From assembly GCA_030374805.1 (NCBI GenBank), contig JARGSG010000096.1, forward strand, positions 62,001 through 126,000: a stretch of 64,000 nucleotides of DNA. Reading direction: 5' to 3'. The stretch comes from Gracilaria gracilis. Its lineage: Eukaryota > Rhodophyta > Florideophyceae > Gracilariales > Gracilariaceae. The translations under genes were made by a program, and so were the position numbers. How positions within the stretch are numbered: the first letter of the stretch is position 1; each line of letters opens with the position of its first letter. The notes under the pieces were generated by a model that worked only from the letters and a program-made list of their open reading frames with translations, did not search any database and had not been told where the DNA came from. Shown here piece after piece: positions 19,480-27,686 of this stretch.

Positions 19480-20070
19480 ATGGCGGCGCGCGGCGGCGAC
19501 GACGACGACGACGCGGCGGGCACCACGCTGCTGGTGACGGTGGGGTCGACGCAGTTCGCCGCGCTCACCGACTTCGTGGCGCTGCCGTCCACGCTGGCCG
19601 ACCTGCACGCGCTGGGCATATCGCATGTCACGCTGCAGCACGGCAGCCACACGCCCACGCTGCCCGCGCCCGGCGAGCGCCCGCCCGTGCTGCAGCCGCT
19701 GCGCTACTCGCCGCAGCTGCCGGACATGCTGCGCCACGCCGACGTCGTCGTGTCGCACGCCGGCGCCGGCACAGTGCTGGAGGCCGTCGATGCGCGCCGC
19801 CCGCTCGTCGTCGTCGTCAACGACGCGCTCATGCACAACCACCAGACCGAGCTGGCCGACGCCATGCAGCGCTGCGGCTGTTGCGTCGTCGTCAGCGCCC
19901 ACAGCCTGCCCGACCGCCTGGTGCCCGCCATCAAGCAGGTGCTCGCCGCCGCTCACAGCCGCCATGCATCCCCCCCGCCGCGCGCCACTGGCGTCTTTGC
20001 CGCCATCGTTGCGGAGGAACTGGCGCAAGTGCGCGTAGCAAGTCCTCCTACGCATCATCACCCCCAATAA
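19480..20070 (+). CDS. ALG13: ALG13-like catalytic subunit of the UDP-GlcNAc transferase of N-glycan assembly
   Basis: A 196-residue GT28-type C-terminal domain. TTLLVTVGSTQFAALTDFV matches the ALG13 start pattern (VFVTVGTTxFDxLI). ADVVVSHAGAGTVLEAVDA and RRPLVVVVNDALMHNHQTEL match the UDP-GlcNAc-binding HAGxGS and the NxxLMxNHQxELA signature. ALG13 partners membrane-bound ALG14 to add the second GlcNAc to the dolichol-linked precursor on the cytosolic ER face. Length fits the short yeast form (202 residues); there is no fused ALG14 or deubiquitinase domain. The first eight residues after MAARGG are mostly Asp. Coding GC is very high. It converges on the D-lactate dehydrogenase gene. Confidence 0.9.
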   Translation: MAARGGDDDDDAAGTTLLVTVGSTQFAALTDFVALPSTLADLHALGISHVTLQHGSHTPTLPAPGERPPVLQPLRYSPQLPDMLRHADVVVSHAGAGTVLEAVDARRPLVVVVNDALMHNHQTELADAMQRCGCCVVVSAHSLPDRLVPAIKQVLAAAHSRHASPPPRATGVFAAIVAEELAQVRVASPPTHHHPQ

Positions 20071-20484
20071 CGCCATGCGCCCGCACTCTCCTCCACCACA
20101 TGTGACAGCGCGCCGCCCGTGGAAACCACTCATGGTTTCACTGCCCCGCATACGTCTCTTGTCGCCTACAACGGTGCCCAGCAAGTCGCTCGCCAACACG
20201 CACCTCCAATCGCGCTGCAAGCGCTCTTCTGAGTATACTTCTGAGCGCCTTGTTGTCCTCGTCCTCCACTCTATCACCAGAGCTCACCAACTGTCGTTGC
20301 TCCTCCGCTTGTGATCCCCTTCCCCCTCGCTTCACCTCCCTTCCGCCATGCGAACAATCCTTGTGTACAGCTCTTCGCCTCACCTGTTGTGAAGGCACGA
20401 ATCACTCCCTAGCCTCATTGTAATCGGCGACTGCCCACACTGCCTTATCAGTAAAAATATAACTTGGTGTGTGTCTGCACGTGT
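20071..20484. other. tail-to-tail intergenic spacer
   Basis: This 414-base spacer holds the 3' ends of ALG13 (+) and D-lactate dehydrogenase (-). No gene, repeat or hairpin stood out. Confidence 0.5.
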
Positions 20485-21843
20485 TTATCCCAGTGCTGCC
20501 GACGGCTCAGCTTCCGGCTTTACTTCATAGTCCATTTGCATGCCCATCCTAAACTGAATCATACATCTCACCAAATTTCTCGCCACCGATGTGATAGCTT
20601 CCCTGGTGAGCGCCGACTGATGACCCGTCAGCAGCACGTTGGGCATAGACTTGAGCACCTGAAGATTCATATCCACTACGTCTCCGGTTCGGTCCTTGAA
20701 GAACACTGACGTCTCCCCCTCATAAACATCCATCGCAAGACCGCCAACTTGGCCGCTCCTCAAGCCATTAATCACTGCGTCAATGTCCACCAAGGCGCCG
20801 CGCGCGGTATTGACGATCACCACGCCCCTCATACAAGTAGCCAGCGCGTTGGCGCCAACCAAGTGCCGTGTGGCCGCCATGAGCGGCGCATGCAGCGACA
20901 GAATGTGCGAAGACGCCAGAAGCTTCTTCAACGACACGTAGCGACCGCCGACATCGAGCACCTGCTTGCACTCTACCAGATCAAACGCCAGAATGCGGCA
21001 GCCAAAGCCGCTGAGGATCTTGGCAACGCAGCGTCCAACCAGACCGGTGCCGATGATACCCACAGTCTTTCCAGACAATTCGAAGCCCATGAGCCCATGA
21101 AGGCGGAAGTTTCCGTCGCGGATGCGATTGTGCGCGACGTGAATCTTGCGATTGAGCGTCATGAGGAGAGAAACGGTGTACTCGGCCACGCTGGTGGGCG
21201 AATGTGAGGGAGGTCGGGCTATTCGAAAACCGAGTTCAAACGCTTGTTCATCGGAGAAGGCCATAGCGGCCGAGTATCGAAACGCAAGCAACTCAACGCC
21301 GCACGTCTTGAGCGCGTGCAACATGTTCTTGTGTACGCGGTCGGTGGCAAACACGCACACCACCTGAGCGCCCAGCGCTAACGACACGGTGGCATCCTCC
21401 AAGGCGCCTTGCACCGGGAGGATCTCGATGAAGGACGACGCGCCCGCCAACTCGATCTCGGACTGAAAGGCCTCGATCTCGAACGGCAGCGCCGAAAACA
21501 CTATGACCCTGAGTGAGCGCAAGTTGTGCAACAGCGCCATCTGCGGCTGCGGCAGCGGCGCTATTTGAACGTGCTTGACGGGCGTGTGGTCGTCGTGCAT
21601 GTTGCGGCGTGGCACGACGGTGGCGACAGCGGCGGCGGTGGCGGCCACCAAGGAGCAACGTGAACGCACTTGGGCACTCGGGCGCGCTTGGGTGCGCGGG
21701 GCGACGGACGCGCACACAACGCGCTGTGCGATGCGCGCGTGACGTGGCCAGCGGCGGTAAAGGTTTACTGTATCTACCTTCGTACGCAACAAGCCCAACC
21801 GAACCAGCACAGCGCTGGTTGGTGGCTGCCGCCGCGTGGACAC
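20485..21843 (-). CDS. D-lactate dehydrogenase (LdhA-type 2-hydroxyacid dehydrogenase)
   Basis: The longest frame is 452 residues. The conserved region is a D-isomer 2-hydroxyacid dehydrogenase: Rossmann motif KTVGIIGTGLVGRCVAKIL, substrate-binding/catalytic Arg in VIVNTARGALVD, acidic partner in AMDVYEGETSVFFKDRT and catalytic His in NVLLTGHQSALTREAI. The VYEGE..FF.D insertion and the TGHQ ending are typical of fermentative D-lactate dehydrogenase (E. coli LdhA) rather than glycerate or phosphoglycerate enzymes. It would reduce pyruvate to D-lactate with NADH. The first 81 residues are Arg/Ala/Ser-rich: either an organellar presequence or non-coding, since a start at Met82 (MHDDHTPV, 21600) gives a 371-residue enzyme and leaves room for a promoter. 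The next gene upstream ends only 21 bases from the longest start, which favours the shorter form. Confidence 0.83.
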   Translation of the reverse strand: MSTRRQPPTSAVLVRLGLLRTKVDTVNLYRRWPRHARIAQRVVCASVAPRTQARPSAQVRSRCSLVAATAAAVATVVPRRNMHDDHTPVKHVQIAPLPQPQMALLHNLRSLRVIVFSALPFEIEAFQSEIELAGASSFIEILPVQGALEDATVSLALGAQVVCVFATDRVHKNMLHALKTCGVELLAFRYSAAMAFSDEQAFELGFRIARPPSHSPTSVAEYTVSLLMTLNRKIHVAHNRIRDGNFRLHGLMGFELSGKTVGIIGTGLVGRCVAKILSGFGCRILAFDLVECKQVLDVGGRYVSLKKLLASSHILSLHAPLMAATRHLVGANALATCMRGVVIVNTARGALVDIDAVINGLRSGQVGGLAMDVYEGETSVFFKDRTGDVVDMNLQVLKSMPNVLLTGHQSALTREAITSVARNLVRCMIQFRMGMQMDYEVKPEAEPSAALG

Positions 21844-21864
21844 TTCTCTGACTCTTGATCCGAG

Positions 21865-23010
21865 TCACGAGAAGATGCGCAGTGCGCCGCTGTTCTCGGC
21901 AGCGCGCACATACGAGCGCTCTGCCGCCACGTCATGTCCGCGCCACACGATGGCGCCATGGCGAGTGCGCGCCGCCGTTGACCCGTTCATGGCGAACAGC
22001 TGCACCGCGCCGCAGCTGCGCAGCGCCATCGCCACGCCAATCATCCCCGTCGTAGGCACCGAAGCTGTGCGGCCGCCGCCCCTTTTGTGCCTCTCCACCA
22101 GCTGGTAGGCGCGCGCTTCCACGCGCGGGTGCACCAAGTGCACCTGCAGCACCGACGCCACCGCCGACTGTTGCAGCGATTGCCACCCCTGCACGCACGC
22201 GCCGAAGCGACCGGGGCATTCGTGGCGGTACACCATGGCGGGTGCCTCGCGCCGCAGCCATTCGAACGCCTTCCGTCGTTCGCCTCCCAGACTCACGTTG
22301 CGCTGACCCCATCCGTACATCGCGCTCTTCAGGTAGCGTAACGCCCCTCTCTGCACCACCAGCACGTGCGTCGTCCGCCCTAGCGTCTCCTCCTGCCCCT
22401 CTGCCCTCATCAAACGCGGGTACCGCGCGTTAAGCCGTATCACCACGTCTGCTGCTTCTACCAACCCAGTCTGCTCGCTCCTGTCAATATGCTCGTCGAG
22501 CGGCGCTCCCCCTACCACCGCGCACGTTGCGTGCCTTGCACCCTGCAACACGGCGGGCGGTGCATTGGCTATGTGTCTCTTACCAATCAACGACGCCATT
22601 ACAGACTGCGCTTCCCTGCCTTCTTCTTCTGTGATCAGTTCGTTCAGCGGCGCGCGTTGTAGGCATTTTGTTTCAACGCATCTTTCAATCTCATTGCGAG
22701 TCCATATAACCCCACCGTCCAACTCTGTATTGCGACAGCACTTCATAAAGCGTACTATCATGCACACCACAATCAGCATTGCAGTTGCAGTCAACACATT
22801 TCTTCGCCACGCTTTCAGTTCAACGTACAAACCTACCCCAATCATATCAAGCCGCTTGCAAGAAACCCACCTCATTGCTCTTCCACTTGTAACTGCCGTT
22901 GTACTCACGTTGAGCCATTCCTCCCGCAACTCCTCCTTCACTTCTGTATTTATCTTCACAACTACCGATTTCAGTTCCCTGCAAGCTATCATTCGATTCC
23001 GCAAACCCAA
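21865..23010 (-). CDS. GT29 sialyltransferase-like type II membrane glycosyltransferase
   Basis: A 381-residue protein with a basic N-terminal segment, one membrane helix (NVLTATAMLIVVCMIVRFM, about 71-89) and a lumenal domain: Golgi type II topology. The sialyl L-motif region is ATCAVVGGAPLDEHIDRSEQ to VVIRLNARYP (about 161-198). The S-motif region is SVPTTGMIGVAMALRSCGAV (about 317-336), followed by QLFAMNGS. The C-terminal HDVAAERSYVRAAENSGALR matches the HxxxxE motif VS. CMP-sialic acid is not established in red algae, so the real donor and acceptor are unknown; plants carry similar GT29 proteins acting on Kdo-type sugars or other acceptors. The 3' end abuts the D-lactate dehydrogenase ORF on the same strand. 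The N-terminal 70 residues before the helix are long for the family, and a downstream Met may be used. Confidence 0.8.
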   Translation of the reverse strand: MGLRNRMIACRELKSVVVKINTEVKEELREEWLNVSTTAVTSGRAMRWVSCKRLDMIGVGLYVELKAWRRNVLTATAMLIVVCMIVRFMKCCRNTELDGGVIWTRNEIERCVETKCLQRAPLNELITEEEGREAQSVMASLIGKRHIANAPPAVLQGARHATCAVVGGAPLDEHIDRSEQTGLVEAADVVIRLNARYPRLMRAEGQEETLGRTTHVLVVQRGALRYLKSAMYGWGQRNVSLGGERRKAFEWLRREAPAMVYRHECPGRFGACVQGWQSLQQSAVASVLQVHLVHPRVEARAYQLVERHKRGGGRTASVPTTGMIGVAMALRSCGAVQLFAMNGSTAARTRHGAIVWRGHDVAAERSYVRAAENSGALRIFS

Positions 23011-23186
23011 ATCGGAACGATATTGTCAACAGCAAGCCCCGGTGTCAGTAGAGTTGATACCGGCATCATTCTCGATACTCCATACAACGAACGAACACGT
23101 CGAACAATCTTGTACATACTGTACAAACTAGATATAATACACTGCCGATTACGCAGTATGTTTACAACTCTCGATTTCTTCTAAAG

Positions 23187-25987
23187 CTAAAATCGTTGAG
23201 CTCGGAAACTCCACGTCCCCGTCCCGACATCGTAACCTAGAAACTGTAGACCCTCTCTATCACAGTGATGTTTCAAATTCTTCACCATCTTCGCTACTGA
23301 ATGTGCGTCTTTCTGTACCACTCCACGCTTCTTTTTCCACACCCCATGCATCCTTACAATCGCTGGTTTGTTAAGTTCTTCCCCTGGTTCAGGAACAGAA
23401 TCGTTGCTCGGGTAAACTGTTACTGTCCCCGCTTCAATAATCACAATCTCGTCCAGATTCAGCCCCCTCACATCCACCGCTGTTTCCCATCGCACATCCC
23501 CGACGTTTTCTCTATAGATAGTAAAGTTTTCAACGTGACCCAGCTCTTCTTCAGACATATTTTGTAAATCTTCGATGCCGGGAATGGTCTTATACTCCGA
23601 CCTTCTGCAAATCGGAGCGATGCTTACCTTATTTACCACTTCGCCCTGAACATTCTGCTCCTTCCCATAGCCCGATTCCCTTCGGTCGCTTGAATATTGA
23701 TTTCGATAAAACTCGCTGTATGGCACATATCGCGCTAGTTCGAGAACCGCTTCTTCCTTTTTCACTGCTGGTTCCCCCCGATCAGGCTCATCTTCTTTCT
23801 TTGAGGGTTCAACTTCAACTTCATCAACCTCTCCCACGGTCTCTTCGACATCTTCCTTCGCTTCGTGTTGTCCAAAGCTGTCCGCCGCACTCTTGACGAG
23901 CGGGAACCGTGGTGTCCCCAAATGAGACTCAGTTTGCCGCGGTGTAATAGAAGTATCCTCTTCAGACCTTACTTTCTGACGAATACTAGACCCCGGTGTG
24001 TGACTATCTCTCTTCAAAATCGGATCTTCCTCGATGGGCTCAATGACAAGCTTCTTCAGGTTTCTCGCTTTCACGCGCTGTTCTTCGGTTCGCCATGGTG
24101 TGATGTAGTCACGAGAATGGTCTTTTTCCCGCATCATGTCATCCAAATCAAAGAGGCTGCCATTTCGGGACCATGGCCGCGCGCGAGGTCGGTACCAAGT
24201 GTCTGAAATGGGTCTAGATCCATTCATGTGGCGAGTCTCAGGCTCATCACCGACGCGAACGCGTCTCGATCGACCCCCAATCGGCCCAACAACGACACTC
24301 ACAGTCTTCACTTGTGTACCCTGGGACTGAGAAGCTCCTGCTCCCAACGGCGCCGAAAAGCTTCCCTTAGGAATGTTTGCAAACAGATTTGAATTCCCAA
24401 AGGGATTGCTAGTGAGCGATGCTTCGAGTGGTCCGTTCTGCTGCTGCTGCTGTTGTTGCTGCTGTTGCTGTTGGTTTCCAAGGCCGAAACCAGTTCCACT
24501 GCCAAACATCGATCCACTCATTCCGAAGCCAGAACCTGTATTTCCAAAGAGAGAACCTGAGGGCTGTGAGCCAAAAAGGCCCGATGAGGATGTGCCAAAA
24601 CCGATTCCGGAGCCCGAGCCAAACAAACCACTACCCGTGTTGCCGAAAAGCGAGGTACCACTTGGTCCTGAGCCAAAGAGGCCTCCGCTAGATGACGATC
24701 CCATCCCTGAGCCACCAAAGAGGGAAGCAGATTGTTGGGGACCACTTCCACCAGCAAACAAATTGGATCCTCCAAATGCACTCGAGGACGCCCCAAACTG
24801 AGCACCGCCTTGTTGACTTCCAAAAAGACCACCACTCGACTGCTGTCCGCCGCCAAACAACCCACTTGCGGAAGACTGACCACCACCGAATAAACCACCT
24901 CCACTTTGTTGCTGTGGCTGCTGACTTCCGAACAAAGAGCCCCCAGACTGCGCTCCAAAGAGACTTGGGGCACTCTGGGTTGGGGCCCCGAATCCGGATG
25001 CCCCAGACTGTTGCTGTCCGAATAACGACGCTCCACTTTGTTGCGACCCGAACAGCCCTCCGCCTTGCTGACTTCCCCCGCCAAATAGTGATTGTGATGA
25101 TGCACCAAACCCTGTGGCTCCAAATCCTGAGGAGCCGGCGCCTTGCGAACCGAAACCACTTGCTGGGGCTGCACCAAAGCCGGAACCTGCGGTATTTCCG
25201 AAGCCAGATGCAAAGCCTCCAGACTGAGCCGCTGTTTGACCAAACCCTGTATTACCCCCAAATACAGCAGCACCAAATGCGCTGCCGCTGGAGCTTCCAA
25301 ACGCACTGGACGACTGACCAAATCCAGATGGTTGCTGTCCAAAACCGGACTGTGTCTGTCCGAAGCTACCAAACCCCGTTTGCTGCTGTTGCGGCTGTTG
25401 CTGCTTCTGTCCAAACAAATCACTGCCACCACCGAAGGAAGAGGAAGTATTCCCAAACAAGGGTTGAGATGAGGCGCCAAACGCATTTGTAGCAGTAAAC
25501 CCAGCTGAAGATTGACCAAATCCTGAAGTTCCGAAACCCCTCCTGCAACACCGGAGGCGCCAAAGCCCGATTGTGCGTTTCCTTTATCACCTCTTCCATA
25601 ATCGCCTACTCTTAGTTCCTCAACACTGAATTGCTGAAACTGATTCATGGCGCTTATGGAATGAAAGCGGGACGGGTCATTTGAATTGCTGTCTTGCAGC
25701 TGAGAGACCTGCCATTTGACAGCTCGCGTACTCTCTGGGTTACCGACGGGCTGTTGTTGGAATGCATTTTGTTGTCCAAAAGCAGGAACCGTGCCGCTGC
25801 CCCATAGCGATTGCGATTGCGATTGTTGTTGGCCGAATGCTCCGAAACTGGAGCTTCCCGCGCCGAAGCCCGACGATGAAGCTCCAAACGAGGACGATTG
25901 TCCGAAGACAGGAGCCGGCGTGCCGAACGATGACTGTGTGTTGCCGAAGAGATTACTACCGCCGAAGCCAGAGCCACCAAAGGCCAT
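23187..25987 (-). CDS. NUP98: nucleoporin NUP98, interrupted by one apparent frame change
   Basis: Starts MAFGGSGFGGSNLFGNTQ at 25987. A short FG/GLFG block is followed by a GLEBS-like (Gle2/Rae1-binding) motif (FHSISAMNQFQQFSVEELR), about 270 residues of FG, GLFG and SLFG repeats, a polyglutamine run, a charged linker, and an autoproteolytic/NPC-targeting domain (YKTIPGIEDLQ, VENFTIYRENVG, LNLDEIVIIEAG, GTWSFRAQRF). The frame changes near 25537-25546, where FG repeats continue in another frame. A one-base loss or two-base gain at the short C run 25537-25540 would explain it, and so would an in-phase 68-base intron beginning GTGATA and ending TTCAG. The protein ends exactly where NUP98-96 precursors are normally cut (HF/S), so there is no NUP96 fusion. 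Confidence 0.88.
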
Positions 25988-26501
25988 TTTGCCGGAAGTT
26001 GGAAACCGGCGCGCCGCGCAGGGCCTTATAGATTCAAGTAGTAGGTTGGCAAACAACGACGAAACAGGCGGTGGGACGTTGCGGCAGAGCACGCGAAATT
26101 TACCTTGCAGAAGAGCGTTTTGGCCCGTGGCCAAACGGATTTGGAGAATTCTCCATCTCCAATGGCGAGCGATCGTAAATTGCAATTAAAGCAGAGTCGG
26201 CGGATCACAAAATGAAATTAATAGGCACGCGTCATTTGTTCCCAGACCATTGCATCCATCTCGTTCCGCCCTCCAACGAAGCCCCGTTCACGCTTCTGAC
26301 GCTCACCGTCCAGCTCGCGGCTACCGTTCAAACCCATCATCGTGATGGGGGCGGTATCACGACAAGCAGACTGCAGCGGAGGGGTTGACACACGTCGCTA
26401 TCATTCCGTATGTCGCCCGACGCGCGATATCCAAGCTTTGACAATCGTGATAACGCTCTAGCTTCATGTGTCAGGAAAAGCTGCTGCACGAGGGATAATC
26501 G
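25988..26501. other. spacer upstream of NUP98
   Basis: This 514-base stretch should contain the NUP98 promoter and 5' UTR and the 3' end of the small interrupted gene upstream. The NUP98 frame stays open to 26185 but that extension lacks FG character. No element recognised. Confidence 0.4.
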
Positions 26502-26995
26502 CTACGAACTGGAGGTAGACTGAGATGGCGTATCGCTGTCGGACGTAAAAAGCAGGCTCGTTTGACCTCTTCGTTCTCGGGATGGGTACGGTGGTATCAC
26601 GTGCTGATACTCTTCATCGAATGCCACAGTGATCTCCCACGCCTTTTGTTGACCTGGTACAGGAAGTGGTACAGGCTTGAGCTGGATACGTGTTACAATG
26701 TAGCCTGAATCGAACATATTATCGCAAAAGTCTTGAATCAGACATATGAGTTTCAGTCGATGCAGTTCACTGTCCTTGTCTCTAGGGAGCGGCGGGCTGG
26801 TGTTTCAGGGGTGGGAGTGGGCACATGCGGCGGCTTTGGTACGAGGGTTATCCCGAGCACGTCCATGCCAATGGTAAATGAAACATCTCTGAACGCTCCC
26901 AGTAGACATCCTAGCTCTGTTAGTTTTTCTTGGTTAGATGTTATGGCCTCCGCCGTGAGCGGTTCGGCTGAGGACTCAGAATCATTACTCGCCAT
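26502..26995 (-). CDS. small unrecognised protein in two frames (intron or frameshift)
   Basis: An N-terminal frame (26995-about 26770, MASNDSESSAEPLTAEAITS, then NQEKLTELGCLLGAFRDVSF) continues in a second frame whose open reading precedes its first Met: RDKDSELHRLKLICLIQDFC, then DNMFDSGYIVTRIQLKPVPL, to 26502. Both halves have protein-like composition, and the second half is plainly coding upstream of any ATG. The join needs removal of 3n+2 bases or a one-base indel around 26770-26830. No strong GTAAGT/branch/AG set is present, so the mechanism is unresolved. Product about 150 residues, helical in the middle, Ser-rich at the end. Function unknown. Confidence 0.5.
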
Positions 26996-27686
26996 ATGTA
27001 TGCGAAAGTGAACAGCACGTCGTTTTCCTCGCCAGATGCTGAGCCCTGATAGTTGTCTTCAAAGAGTCGACACAACGCTATGAGTCAGGTACTGGAGAAA
27101 AAAGTACCATGTATAGTGGAACGGAAAATGGTTGACGGTTGCAGGTGAAGTCACAAGCACTGTGTCACAGAAATATTTGCGTGGTGCGTATATGGCGCAC
27201 GTATGTGGCGCTCATATGCTCCTTTTCTCTTCGATAGTCTGAGCCGGTGGGAGATATGGATGGGGATGACGGCAGGAGCAGAAAAGCGGCGCCAACTCGA
27301 GAAGGCGGTGTTCTGACATGAATAAGCAAGCCGTTAGAGGGCTGAGGTGGATGAGACGCAATGTCCCTGTCCCCACCCTCGATTTTTATTTCCCTGTGGA
27401 GCGTCTTGGTACAAAAGGTACAATACCGTTGGTACACGTACTTTGCGCTTACAGACCGCGCTCCCTCTTGCGCCGCAGTCGAGAGCGGTTTAACGACTGT
27501 AATTCAGGCGCAATGTGCTCATCATCATCATCGTCATCATCATGCTTGCTTGTTTTCGTCGAAGACTTGGAACTTCCAAGCCTTCCAAGTTGGAAGCCAT
27601 TCTCAGATTACCTACATCAGACAAGTTAGATACATACTTCTGTTTCGTACTTCATCTCGTCTTGATGCGTTCTGAGCACCCCAAAC
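26996..27686. other. spacer between the small interrupted gene and the EF-hand kinase
   Basis: About 690 bases. Short overlapping ORFs on both strands show no motif. A CATCAT trinucleotide patch lies at about 27519-27542. It presumably holds the 3' end of the kinase gene and the promoter of the small gene. Confidence 0.4.

Noticed and set aside
19363-20277. 304-codon minus-strand ORF opposite ALG13
   Set aside because: It is a shadow of ALG13 with Arg/Gly/His-rich composition. The plus frame has clear ALG13 signatures.
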